The notes below the pieces were generated by a model. That model saw nothing but the letters and a program-made list of their open reading frames with translations, ran no database searches and was not told the origin of the DNA. A program made the translations under genes and the position numbers. Source: Siderastrea siderea (lineage: Eukaryota > Cnidaria > Anthozoa > Scleractinia > Rhizangiidae). From it: a DNA stretch of 64,000 nucleotides. The first letter of the stretch is position 1. Each line of letters begins with the position of its first letter. This document shows positions 21,719 to 32,815 of this stretch, piece after piece. The stretch lies in assembly GCA_964030785.1 (NCBI GenBank), contig OZ034971.1, positions 46,393,504-46,457,503 of the forward strand, written 5' to 3'.

Positions 21719-22216
21719 TAAAGGCAGCAAAATTTAACAGCGCCCCTAGTACATCTATACATTATACTGTTTACACTAAGTGTTTTTAAAAGGTAATCTT
21801 TTCCAATCAAGCTTTCTAATACTTTTCTCACGAGGAAATGTGAATCAGGAACGTGAAATCAGTTTTCAGCAAAACAATGATATATTTTAAAAAACATGTA
21901 GCTAAGCCCAACCCAATGAATCGATGACATTGACAATTAATAAAAAACGATATCAAGTGATGCCATCGAGATTAATTCATCGTTATTAATTTAATTAATT
22001 AAAAATCAACAAAACGATCGACAGGAACGGTTTAAAGTATCAGTCACCGAAAAAAGTGTCATTTTTTTATAATTGTGATTTTTACTTGCTCAAATAAATC
22101 TCTTCGAGAGCTTACTTTTAAGCGAAAATTGAGAAAAAAATACTGACCGAGAGGAGAGATATGAGGAGTAAAAGATTTTTCCTTGTTAATTGTGGTAATT
22201 TATGTTACACCTGACA
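21719..22216. other. AT-rich spacer
   Basis: Intron or intergenic AT-rich DNA with several ATTAATT runs at about 21970-22010. No gene seen. Confidence 0.5.
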
Positions 22217-22729
22217 AGAGTGATTTCACAAACCCCGATTCTTATATGCTAATGGAATTGTTAAATGCTAATGCGAAGAACAATAAACAACGCACGCACG
22301 CAAAAGTTAAGCCGTTGTTTTTAATTCTAAATTGCGCACGTGCTGGTGTGTGATATATGAATATATGGTCTGCACGGACAACAAACAACGATAAGAAAGA
22401 AATGTGATTAACTCTTTTTTATTGAACGTAAACGATCTTTCTCAACAATTCTGGTGTCGCAAGGAAACATTACAGGATGCTGATAAGATATAGAGTTAGG
22501 CCCTGCATTGCAGAAATATGTATGTACTATTCAAAAACAGGAAAGAATAAATTACTGACATGGAGCAAAGATGATGCTCTAATACTGAGAACAAATTTAT
22601 TTTCAACAACTGAGCCAGGTTTTAACATTTCAAACTTCCCGTGCGTAAATAGACAGTTCGACAGAAAAAGAAGATTTCTAAAACAAGACGATTGGCTTGG
22701 TGGACAACATGAGGGCCTGCTTATATTCT

Positions 22730-23330
22730 TTCTTTACTTCTCAACCTTGTCAAGATGCTTGTCCACTTTTTTTAGTAATTCCTTAACACTGTCCATGGTG
22801 TCCATGGCCTTGACACACATTTTTTTGATGGGCAAGTTGCGCCTCTTTTGCGTGATCGATCTTTCTTTTCTTCTCTTCGCGTCCACCATCTTCCTCCGCA
22901 CTCTCCGATGAAGAAGCAGCAAACTCGTTGTCGAGTTTTCTTTTGACAGCCTCTGCTTTGCGTTGACTTGGCGTCATCCGCTTGGAATACTTTGTTAAAG
23001 TTTGCCTGGCTATCAACGCAGGAGTTTCATCTATGCCTGTCGAAGTTGCGGACTGGACGGCACCGGTTTGAGACGATCGCAGAGCAGTTTTAATTATGTT
23101 TCTCATTCTTCAGGTCAATCGCTCTGTTGATTGCTCGAGATACATGTGCACAATGTGGTCAGGCAGTCCTGCCTCTAGAACCCTACTTTTTGCGAACAGC
23201 AACACATCGTTCCAATCCTTCCCATGGCAGAGATTGTAACATTCTACAATGAATCGTTTATCATGTTCTCCGATGGTAACGCACCTGTATGCAGCGTAAA
23301 CGAAAGAAAATAAAAATTCCACTGATTCGG
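22730..23330 (-). pseudogene. Harbinger accessory ORF
   Basis: The minus strand reads YRCVTIGEHDKRFIVECYNL, GKDWNDVLLFAKSRVLEAGL and VHMYLEQSTERLT, then an in-frame TGA at 23110-23112 followed by RMRNIIKTALRSSQTG, KYSKRMTPSQRKAEAVKRKL and an acidic/basic tail (SSSESAEEDGGREEKKRKID). CGA to TGA by CpG decay would explain the stop. PIF/Harbinger elements usually encode a Myb/SANT-like partner of the transposase; this protein is in that position but no clear Myb motif is recognised. A likely acceptor (CTGCATACAG) precedes the conserved part. Confidence 0.65.
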
Positions 23331-23659
23331 CGGGACAAATAAAACACTCGCTAGATGTTTGGTTGTACGTAATTTGAAAAATTTATAGGCCACTTCTGTT
23401 TTTTTTTTATCTGTATCGTGGATGTTTGGTCGCACCTCTTCTTCTGCTGTATCCCACGGGCGCCATAAATTGCACATTTTGAGCAGAGAAGTTAATAGTT
23501 GCTGAATAAGCGAGTGTGTTCTTGGAGAGCAGAAGATGTTCTTTATTCCTGTGCACGTGCGATATATGTAAATGCTTTTGTGATATTTCGACTGTTTCAA
23601 AATGGCAAACAATAGTTCATTTTAATTCTTAACAAATACGCAATTAGACTGACGGCAAA

Positions 23660-23826
23660 ATAAACGCTGCATACAGGTGCTCAAAGGAAACGCGTTACCA
23701 TCGGAGAACATGATAAACGACTCATTGTAGAATGTTACAATCTCTGCCATGGGAAGGATTGGAACGATGTTTTGCTGTTCGCAAAAAGTAGGGTTCTAGA
23801 GGCAGGACTGCCTGACCATATTAGAT
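23660..23826 (+). repeat. inverted copy of accessory-ORF exon
   Basis: The plus strand repeats about 130 bp of the accessory ORF (minus 23143-23280), encoding VTIGEHDKRLIVECYNLCHG and DWNDVLLFAKSRVLEAG before ending at DHIR and a stop. The match extends upstream over ACGCTGCATACAGGTGC with an 11 bp insertion. The two arms are about 380 bp apart and could fold as RNA or DNA. Confidence 0.85.
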
Positions 23827-23841
23827 GACGGCAAATTCCCT

Positions 23842-24785
23842 TTGCAACAGCGTTTATTTTCGAATTTTCGTGGATGCACTTTTTATGGTCCTGACGTGTT
23901 TTCCCTTATATCAGGACAAGCTTGGTTGTTTTGGAGAAACACAGGCGAGACACCAGGTTCGTTCTTAAGATTAGCCGTGGATCTGTTACCATCCCTTTCC
24001 CGTTTAACGGTACATGGACGACCTCGCATTTCGCAACGTCGCCAGAAAATACCTTTAATTAACCAGGTTCTACTTGTACTGATGTGGCTAAGGAAGTATC
24101 CCCATGTGGATACTCTCTCTCTCTTTGGTTTGACATTGATCCAGCATCCGTTGTTCGTATTATCTACAAACTTGTACCAGAACTGTGGCGTTATTTCCAG
24201 AATCAAATTAGTTGGCCCAATCTTCATGAAAGGGCATCTCTTATGGGAAATCGGCCAGAATTCCCTAATGCGGTGGGCGCAATAGACGCACCTCATGAGA
24301 TTTATCGACCCTTAACAGAACCACAGTGGCCATTCGACAGTGGCTATCGTCACTTTCACTGTATGAACACGCAACTTGTGAGGGACAATGAAGGACATAT
24401 CCGTTTTGTTCAGGCGGGGTTCTTAGGAAGTACGCACGATGCGGTTTCCTTTCAGCTAATGGAACCTATAAGCCCACGGCGCAACTTGGATTTCTTGCCT
24501 AATGCAAAGCTTCTGGCGGATAAGGCCTATCCAGGTGGTGGGCCATTACTGACGCCCATAAGGGCTAACCAAATGACTTTGTTAAACAACGGGGAGAGAA
24601 GGCGAGCCCGCAGGTTTAACAGGCTATTCTCAAAGAGGAGAGTAAAGGTTGAACACGTTTTCAAGGAAATGAAAACGTACAAAGCTGTTGGGGAGATTTG
24701 GCGTCACCCACGATAGCTCATGCCTATTGCGTAGAGTTAGTGACCTTCTTGTCTGAAAGACGAGTAAGACTCTTTAATTCCGTTT
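23842..24785 (+). pseudogene. Harbinger DDE transposase
   Basis: Conserved blocks in order: GRPRISQRRQKIPLINQVLL, WLRKYPHVDTLSL, DIDPASVVRIIYKLVPELWR, FPNAVGAIDAPHEIYRPL (first catalytic Asp at 24285-24287), YRHFHCMNTQLVRDNEGHIR, AGFLGSTHDAVSFQLM, LLADKAYPGG (second Asp at 24519-24521), RRARRFNRLFSKRRVKVEHV (catalytic Glu at 24651-24653) and MKTYKAVGEIWRHPR. The triad of a DDE superfamily endonuclease 4 is intact. A frameshift lies in the TC microsatellite at about 24111-24122, and a second at about 24713 just before the tail (YCVELVTFLSERRVRLF, stop near 24786). The usual GT between Asp and His of the first motif is reduced to AP. The start is uncertain. Confidence 0.85.
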
Positions 24786-25289
24786 AGAAAAAAGTGTGCC
24801 AAGGCCATGGAAATAATAAACATTGTGAAAAAATTGTGGAAGAACTCAGCTTCTTTGTACTGTTTCTTTGCACACGGAGATTTTAAATTGTCACTAGGCC
24901 TATTTCAGTTTTTAAAAGGAAATTTGTTCCTGTTTGGGTACGCGCGTTTTACCGTGTGGTCAATAGCTTTGGTTTTCGAAAAGGTCAGGGTGTTAAGTCG
25001 ATCTTATAAGCATGTATGTAACATTTCCTCGCTTTTTAAGAAACACTGTTTGTAGGGAACATCGCTTCTTTTAAGTAAAAGAGTCCAGTTAAAAAAAAAA
25101 AACCTTTTTTTGTTGCAGTTGCCTGTTAGTTGTGCAAAACCTTCAGATAACACATGCCGGCATGTGCACAATTAAGCCTTGTGAAACAATGCTCTAACTT
25201 TGGTGCGTGCGTTCTTTATTGTTCCTCGCATTAGCATTTAAAGATACTCACTAGCATATAAGAATCGGGGTTTGTGAAATCGCTCTACT

Positions 25290-25936
25290 AGAGTGTTTCA
25301 CAAACCCCGATTCTTATATGCTAATAAGAATCGTTAAATGTTAATGCGAAGAAGAATGGAAAACGCACGCACCAAAGTTAAAACAATTGTTTCAAATTGT
25401 TAATCGGTGCACATTCTGGTGCGCTGGTGTGTAGAAATATCTGAATGGTTTCCACAATAAACGGACAACAAGCCAACGTCCTTGTTTCAGAACTCAGCTT
25501 TTTCATCGAACTGTCTATTTACGCACGAAAATTTTGAAATGTTACGCCCGGTTTAATTTTAGGAAAACAATGTTCCCGTTTGAGCATGTTTTGCCACGTG
25601 TCTGCAGAAATCTGTCATTTCCGATATCGAATAGTAAACGTATGCTTTTACAATTAGGTACAAGTCTTAGTCCTGTAAGCATTGGGTAACGTTTGCCCGC
25701 AACTTTAGAACAGTTAAAAAGATCTTTCCCTTATAAAAAAATAGTTAATCACATTTCTTTGTTGCCGTTGTCTGTTGTCTGTGTAAACCATTCAGATATC
25801 ACACACCAGCATGTACGCAATTTAAAAATTGAAACAATGGTTTTTAACTTTGGTGCGTGCTTTCCTTATTGTTCTTCGCATTAGCATTTAACGGTTCTTA
25901 TTAGCATATAAGAATAGGGGTTTGTGAAATCACTCT
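25290..25936. mobile_element. Harbinger-family MITE (element 2 of 3)
   Basis: 647 bp with the same TIRs as element 1 (AGAGTGTTTCACAAACCCCG at left, GGGGTTTGTGAAATCACTCT at right). The interior has only short fragments resembling non-coding parts of element 1 (TTGTCTGTGTAAACCATTCA). It directly follows element 1 with a 3 bp spacer. Confidence 0.85.
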
Positions 25937-26139
25937 ACCAGAGTGATTTCACAACCCCGATTCTTACATGCAAATAAGAATCGTTATATGCTAATGCAAA
26001 GAGCAATGAAGAATTAGCACGCACCAAAGTTGACCCATGGTTTCAAATTTTAAATTGTGTACATGCTGGTGTGCGATATCCGAATGGTTTGCAAGGACAA
26101 CAGACAACGGTAACAAAGAAATGTGATTAACTCTTCTTT

Positions 26140-26533
26140 GGGGCCGATTACATGGCGAATTTCAGCCCGCTCTGAAAATTCGGACTGCCCACCGGGCTGA
26201 AATTTTGTTGCTATTACGTGGCGAATTTCAGCCCGGGCACAATGTTAAAAATTGGACGGGAAAATTTGCAGGAAAGCGTTTTACATGCTTTTTCTGTGCA
26301 CAACTAAAGTAGTGTGCATGCCCAAGTTCATATTTCAGCCCGGGCTGAGATTTTAATGCGATTATATGAGGTTTTTCAGCCCGTTCGAGCAGGTTGAAAT
26401 TTCCAGCCCGGTTTCCCGGGCTAAAACTCTCTTTATGTAATCGTGAACGTCTTTTTAAAATGATTTGTTCAAGAAGCCGAGCTGAAACCTCAGCCCGGCT
26501 AACCGGGCTGAAATTTGCCATGTAATCAGCCCC
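26140..26533. mobile_element. 394 bp foldback MITE rich in CAGCCCGG
   Basis: TIRs GGGGCCGATTACATGGCGAA and TTGCCATGTAATCAGCCCC. Inside, TTTCAGCCCGG and CCGGGCTGAAATTT recur at least six times in both orientations, giving many alternative hairpins. It interrupts the Harbinger MITE relative to element 1 (AACTCTT...AACGTTCTG). No coding capacity. Confidence 0.8.
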
Positions 26534-26920
26534 TTAAACGTTCTGATGTTGCGGGGAAACATTACCTAATGCTTACAAGACCTAGACTTAGACCCACCAT
26601 TGTAAAACTACACGTTTACTATTCAGCCTATTCGAAATCAGTGAATGATAGTTTCTGACACGTTGCAAAACATGCTCAAATAGGAACAAATGTCTTTACA
26701 AAAATTTTCCAGGGCTTAACATTTCAAAATTTCTCTAGGTCAATAGACAGTTCGATAAAAAAGCTGAGTTCTGAAACAAGGATATCGGCTTGTTAGCCAA
26801 GCCCAATGTATTTGTTGAAAACAAATTTGTTCCTGTTTGGGCACGTTGTGCCGTATGGTCAATGAAGTTGATCTTCTTAAATTGTTTGGCAACATCAGGA
26901 CTTAAAGGAAGATCGCTTCC

Positions 26921-27036
26921 TTTCCTTTCGTTCTGACGAAGGGCTAACGCTCGAAACGTCAGCTTTCAATCTCTTTACGGTGGCCAATCTACCTTATCAA
27001 CTCAGTTAATAAATCCAAAATTTTGTGTTTCCTTTC
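26921..27036 (+). mobile_element. 98 bp Penelope-tail insertion with 9 bp TSD
   Basis: TTTCCTTTC flanks both sides (26921-26929 and 27028-27036). The 98 bp body (26930-27027) begins GTTCTGACGAAGGGCTAACG and continues CTCTTTACGGTGGCC, the terminal sequence typical of cnidarian Penelope-like elements. It contains a hammerhead-like core: CTGACGA (26933-26939), a short stem closed by GGGC/GCTC, then GAAAC (26953-26957) and GTC. An extremely truncated retroelement copy or a non-autonomous ribozyme-bearing element would both fit. Confidence 0.75.
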
Positions 27037-27211
27037 AAAGCACATTTCTTTTTTGCTGCTGTCCGTTAGTTGTGCAAACCATTCAACATGTGTGCAATTA
27101 AAAATTTGAAACAATTGTTTCAAATTTGGTGCGTGCTTTCTTTATCCTTCATCGCATTAGATTTAACGATTCTTATTAGCAGATACGAATCGGAAATTGT
27201 GAAATCCCTCT

Positions 27212-30200
27212 ATTAACTCAAAAACGTGTGTTGGCAGCACTCACTTTCTAACTTCCGAAGTGGTTACGAGTTCTGTTTTTTACGAAGTAACGAGAGTTTT
27301 CTTTCACCTAAATGCATCCTAAAAAGAAATGGTTGTGAATTGTGTCTGTTTTTGTCTTCTAAGTGAAGACAGAAGGAAAAGAAAACCCTTGGCAAAGAGT
27401 GGGCAGTAAATTGGCAGAGAGCAGTCAGGGTTCATTTTATTGACAGGAGAAGTGGTTGCGTCGATGGCTTCCCCTCGATTTTGCCGTGATCTTCGGCATC
27501 TTTATCAACCTGTTAGGCATTTCAAGAAACGTACATAACAAATTTTAATTATTACTTGAAATCCGGATTTAAATAAGGAAAATATTTCGTAAAAAAAAAA
27601 CAAAAATCATGAATTTTTTCTCACGTCCGAAAGCGGTGTGTTGGAAACAAATAAGTTATTTTCTGCCGCTCGCCGCGTAAGATTGCTCCTGTTACATATT
27701 ACCTGCTAAAGTTCTTATGTTTGAGAAAACTGTTCCCTCTCTGGTATCGATCAAAATAGAGCTCTCTGGACATCAAGGTTTCATAATCTCATTACTGGCG
27801 AGACGCCGCAGAAAACATATTTTCCTTTTGTTCTCGAAAGCAAAATTTTGGCGAGTTGTACGTACGTTTTAAAACCAAAATCGACAGCCACTCGACCAAT
27901 TTGCCTGAAATTTGTCCAGATTGTTGACGTGCCTGCGAATCAGCTAGACCTTTTTTCCAGACGAAGTGCTAATTTATTTGTCCTCTCTGACTTTATCTGC
28001 TAATAAAAGAAGAACAAACGCATTTACCAAAAATCTGAGACACGGCTTTTTAGCCACAGGTGTCAAGAAGGGAATGTGGTGTTAGTGGTTTTGTTTTCTT
28101 TGTTTCTGGAGGGAGTGGAACCTAATCTATGAAGACATGTGCGTGTGAAAAAATTCTCCCATTTTCCGAACAAGTTGAACTTTTTCCTCTTTTTGAATAA
28201 AAAATCATTTTCTGAAATTATTAAGCTGCCCAAAATTGTCTAGTTTATAGGGTTTTTCAAAAAAAAGAACTAAAACTAGAGCAATCCGCGCGCAAAAGGT
28301 CCTAAAGGGTGGCTGATAGCTTAACATCAATTTCCGACGTTATTGGCTGTTCTCGACATGATAATAGCAAATTAAACATAAAGCCATTTTATTTTACCCT
28401 GTAAGAAGCCTGTGTAGCTAGTAGGATTGCTTGTGCAGTAGCAAATTTTGCGCGATGAAACCCAGTGGTAAGCCACGATGGAGAATGGGAGGCGAGTTCG
28501 TTTTATTAAAATTCTCCTTTTTCGTGGTTTCTCGCTCATTTACGCGGCTTTGTCGCCAAGCAAACTGCTCCGCACAAATTAGAACACTAGCTAGGCAGAC
28601 CATCCAACAACAATACAGCCCAATAATAGCATGGCCTGTGGTATTAATGGAAGGCTATTTTGGGTGCGATAATAAACAACTTCGTTCTGGTTGAGAGCAT
28701 CTGTGGATAAATTTGTGAAGACAAAGCCTTTTACTGTGTAGCATATTGGACGTTCGATCTGAATGGCTGTGGTTTGAGTCCTGGTCTTTGTCGTTGTGGT
28801 GTTTATTGATTCACGAAACTTTGTTTCAAATTGCCGGTCTTTTTTCAACCAGGTGTAGAGGTGTTACTGGCGAACAATGAGGAAAATCTTTTAAAATGAA
28901 AGGGGTATTCTGCAGTGGACAAGCAACACATCCTGGAGGGTGTACTTGTACTCAAAGTAGCTACAGGTTGCAGAGATTGGGTTATGTTCCAGTCCGTGCG
29001 CAACTTTTCTTTAGGATGCATAAGAAGATATTAGCATGAGGGATAGACGTGTCCATTGTGCTGATCTTGTCAAGGCCTAGATGCACAATGTAGATGTGTC
29101 AGCCGTTTGATAAAGTATTTTAGCTTTAACGACAGTTCCCACTGCGGACCTGTTTGAGAGCGACCCACGAAATACTCACAAAACGTATTGGACAATCATC
29201 ATTTATCCAAGTCTGACAACAATTTTGATCTACAATTTGGGCATTTAGCTTGCTGCATTCGAGTTTGTGTCATAAAGCAGTTTTTAGCTGATTTATAGAA
29301 GGTTGTTAGTAAATGACTGGATGGGAAAGTCCTTCCGTTAATCCCATATTCTAAGCAGTCTTACAGGTCGGGTTGACTAATACTTATGCGTTTTCTACAA
29401 TTTCCCGCCCTTAATATAATATTCCTTTGTTTGGCGGTTTCTTATACGGATTCATATGGATGACATGAGAAAGTAAAGTTGTGCAACTTGGATTTGGTCA
29501 TTTTCCTTCAACACTGTTGCATAAGAGCGCGCCTGGGAGGGTTGTATTATCTCCTCAAGTCCAAAAAAACCATTTGAAGGCTGACTTAGCTTCCCGGAAT
29601 ACCTTACTTTTCGACTATTTGATCCCGCTTTTTAGTCGGTTTATTTTGTACCCAAATGTAGCAGCTCTCCAGCTATTTTTCTTACGACGTTTGTGTCTGC
29701 TGTGACGCCAGAGCGGTCATTTAGTACGTTGCGCTTAACCATAAGAACTGAGCATCTAGCTTCTCTAGCATTTATGAGACACTCCGGTTGACACCCAAAG
29801 TGTAGTCTGGGAATTCTACCCTAAGAAGGACAAAAGGCTAGCTTTTGAATTGTTAGTACTTCGTATGTGTTTTTGTCACGAGCTACCTAGAAAACAAGAG
29901 AACATAAGTACTTATTTAGTTACAAAAAATCGAGAGACTGTTATAGACCAAATGTCGGGAAATGTTGTTCCGCAGTGCCAAAGTTGTCACAGTCTTACGT
30001 TTTTGCATCCACAATCAGCAGTTATTACAAGATAATACATTATTCGTGGCCCCATAACAAGTACAATTTAAGCGCTTAACGTTTACTAGTGTACTTAATG
30101 AAACTACGTGCAACTGTACTGATTAGGCAGGAAATTTAAACGCTGCTGTGAGCGCAATTAGGCTAACTTGATATGTGAGAGCAAGAATACGATTGAAACA

Positions 30201-30500
30201 ATGTACGTATTTGTGACTGGAATTATATGTGTAATCATGTTCGTCTCCCTTCGGCTAAGTATCAGACTGACAGAAAGACTGCCAAGAAATATCTGGGAAC
30301 GCCACTGCCAATACGTAAGAAGCTCAGCTGGGACTAAGAGCAAAAACAGCAGTCTAGGACAATTCCAGTTTGCTCTATCTAACATTTGGTGGTTAATCGT
30401 CTTTTGTAACACACAGACTAGGCCTCAGTACAACTACAACGCACCTGTAATGACATGGAAAGACAAAAATTGATAAAAAAGAAAAAAATGAATTATTTAC
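27212..30500. other. long stretch without supported exon
   Basis: No domain-bearing frame and no convincing exon downstream of the OTU gene on minus. Short ORFs on both strands at 28418-28848 and 30158-30473 overlap each other and lack splice context. It may hold the 3' end of the OTU gene, which was not located. Confidence 0.45.
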
Positions 30501-30569
30501 CTATGCTAGGAATTCTTAAAATGCTTTGCGATTCTTTTTCTGAGGATGACGCACCTTCTTCATTAGTTC
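30501..30569 (-). CDS. OTU gene, short exon after the OTU core
   Basis: 69 nt exon between acceptor CTTCCACAG and donor ATAG|GTAAAT, phase 1 in and out, encoding TNEEGASSSEKESQSILRIP plus SI. It matches the phase of the donor at 31436, so the join keeps the frame. Ser/Glu-rich linker; no domain. Confidence 0.55.
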
Positions 30570-31435
30570 CTGTGGAAGCAATTTTGAGAGAACAGAGAGT
30601 CGAGTAACTTCAATTTTTAGATTGTTATTTTTTTAAGGGTTGCTACTTTGGGGATTTATTAACGCCTTTTACTTTTCTTAGATGGAACACTTACTAGTCA
30701 AACAGAATAATGTTTCCTCCCCTCCCTGTATTTAGCAAGATTTCTTCACGAATGGCAAGACAAACTATGGAACTATTACTGTTCTTATCATTGTCTCCAT
30801 ACGAAGTCACAAGTCTACAAGTTCAAACATAGACACGCAATGCGCACAGAGCCGATGACGTTTCGTTTCACAATATCGGGAATTTATTATGACAACGTAT
30901 GGGTTTTACACCTCTGTTCGGTCCTATCCTGACCTCTCAATCCCGCCTACCCACTCCCCCCCCCCCACCAAAAAAAAAGTTTGAGGTCACCCAACATAAA
31001 ATCGGTTAAAAGGCAGCGTGACCTCGTTACAGTTAATTATAGCATGAAATTAAAATTGCGCGCGCAGTAAATAAAGCCATTCGTTTTCTTTTTCTTCAAA
31101 GTCAACATAAACTAAAACAAGTAGTTCGAAAGCGAGTTTCGAAAAATATTGCATGCATAGTTGACGACCCCAGCGACAGTTTAAGGCATCTTGCCTTAGC
31201 TTAGGGACTTCCTGTGTTAGCTATTCAATGTTTTAATCCTCACAAACCATTCCAATAGTGCTAAGTTTTATTTAAAGTTTGCACTAGAAGGTTTAGAAAT
31301 ATTTCTTAACTCTAAGCAACAGTATGTCGACAAGGTTGCTAACTGTTGTATTGTTCACACACGCATGCGTCTTGCACTTGCAAACAAAAAACTGCAGACT
31401 TTTCTCTTTACTTTGAAGGATCAAAGCACCTTTAC

Positions 31436-31703
31436 CTCGTTTACGTCGAAGGCTGACAAAGTGATGTTCGTGAACGTGCCCCAACACTAGCGGCCTGCTC
31501 CTACCAACATCGCGCTCTGGGGTGGTAATGATATCATGCTGGTCCGACAGACTGCTTATTACGTGGATGAAAGTCGCAAAGCAGTTTGCCGCAGCATGAA
31601 GAATCACGTGGTCACCCCAAGTGCCCTCCTCTGCCATGTTATTCAGGTAATCAGCCCATGAACCATATCCATGGACAAAGTTAAACAGTTCTGTTCCATC
31701 TGG
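31436..31703 (-). CDS. OTU gene, exon with catalytic His half of OTU domain
   Basis: Acceptor CATCCTCTTGTAG, donor ACGAG|GTAAAG; 268 nt, phase 0 in and 1 out. It encodes PDGTELFNFVHGYGSWADYL, then EEGTWGDHVILHAAANCFAT and FIHVISSLSD, the typical W-G-D-xx-x-L-x-A-x-A helix and strand of OTU peptidases. It ends GHVHEHHFVSLRRKR, whose HEHHFVSL carries the expected catalytic His. OTU enzymes remove ubiquitin chains using a Cys-His(-Asp/Asn) centre. The frame continues past the donor to a stop at 31293, so intron retention would give a short basic tail. Confidence 0.8.
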
Positions 31704-32564
31704 CTACAAGAGGATGAAATAAAAGAAATAAACACCAACTGACTCTGAGATTTATACAGTTGTTAATGTCAGTCCGTAGTTAGGGGTATGTGGAGAAGCT
31801 TGGGACAATGATTTGTCTTTGCAACCGAATGTTCGCGAAACTGACTACCAGTGCATGAACAGTGGGTACCTGAGAAAGATCTAACTTGCCCCAATTGGGA
31901 GGGGGAGGGGAGGAAGGGAACTGACCTAACCTGGGCCTCAAGGTGAGGAATTTGAGAAACAAATCTATCACAAAAACCAACTGTCTCACATCTGCATTCA
32001 TGCTTACAGTGTGGCTGACCCAGGATTTGAATTCTGTCAACGAAGCTTTAAATCACTTCAAAGCTTCATTAAGGAAATCTCTGTCTTAGTGGAGCACAAT
32101 TCGCCCGAAATGGGAAAAAAAGTTATGCGAGACCACTGAATAACCACGATTTTGTCCAATTCAATGAGGTACTACTTGGGATCTCTGCTCTAAGGGCGAT
32201 TGGCCTATCTTTGCATGGAGAAAGTAAGTTGCGTAATTAAAAGGACCTCGATATTTCATTGCTTTGTTACCTGAAATTATTTTGATATCATGATCAATTA
32301 ACTAGGGTTTCTAACTTTCTCGATGGTTCACCGCACACAGATAACCAGCAAATATCCCTGCAGTTTGCTTAAAAATGAAATTTGGTACCACGTCAAGTGC
32401 CGCGGCATTCAAAACAATTACTGACCAAAGTTGAGAATTATTTCACTCGTGCTGGATATGGATATGAGATAGCTACAACCAACCCGCGTTGGTGAAATAA
32501 CTGTAAAATAACTAGTACAAGGAAACCAAACTACTTGTTAGACTCTACAGCAACACCAACTAAC

Positions 32565-32815
32565 CAGTGTAGGGTTCCCCTTTAGGTAATTGACCAAGCG
32601 TTGCCTCAACTCTGCATGAGAGATTTGAATTCCTTTCACAAGGTCCAGTTGTTCAGACAACGCGTAAAACATGCAATTTCCTGAGCCATCATTGTCAGAA
32701 ATTACGAATCCTTTGAGTAGAGCAATCTTTTTCAATCCCACTAATAGGCTTGTCTTCCTAGTGCCATCGCGTGCATCGTGTTGCATTTGCTGAACATCAC
32801 GGAGAACCTGCATAA
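32565..32815 (-). CDS. OTU gene, exon with catalytic Cys half of OTU domain
   Basis: Acceptor TTGTTCTTTAAAG, donor ACACTG|GTTAGT; 251 nt, phase 1 in and 0 out, exactly compatible with the linker exons upstream and the exon at 31703. It encodes a helix (MQVLRDVQQMQHDARDG), then GLKKIALLKGFVISDNDGSG and NCMFYALSEQLDL, which is the OTU nucleophile motif (D-x-D-G-S-G-N-C). HAELRQRLVNYLKGNP follows. Together with the next exon the core is about 170 residues, normal for the family. No inactivating change is seen. Confidence 0.82.

Larger units (their letters stand above)
22217..25286. mobile_element. PIF/Harbinger-type transposon (element 1 of 3)
   Basis: Long TIRs begin AGAGTGATTTCACAAACCCC and continue through CGATTCTTATATGCTAAT and ATGCTAATGCGAAGAACAAT. 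The right end is the reverse complement and finishes GTGAAATCGCTCT. Two genes lie inside: a DDE transposase on plus and an accessory ORF on minus, the usual two-gene plan of Harbinger elements. A 3 bp spacer (ACT) separates it from the next element. Both genes carry frameshifts or a stop, so this copy appears inactive. Confidence 0.85.
25940..27211. mobile_element. Harbinger-family MITE with two nested insertions (element 3 of 3)
   Basis: Left end AGAGTGATTTCACAACCCCG, right end GAAATTGTGAAATCCCTCT. It contains a 394 bp foldback element (26140-26533) and a 98 bp Penelope-tail insertion with its 9 bp target duplication (26921-27036). Without these the length would be about 770 bp, comparable to element 2. 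Confidence 0.8.

Noticed and set aside
22477..22911. Plus-strand ORF of 144 codons
   Set aside because: Antisense to the Harbinger accessory gene, and runs from the TIR into it.
30158..30473. Opposed ORFs of 84 and 101 codons
   Set aside because: They overlap each other on opposite strands with no domain; not compatible with OTU gene phases.
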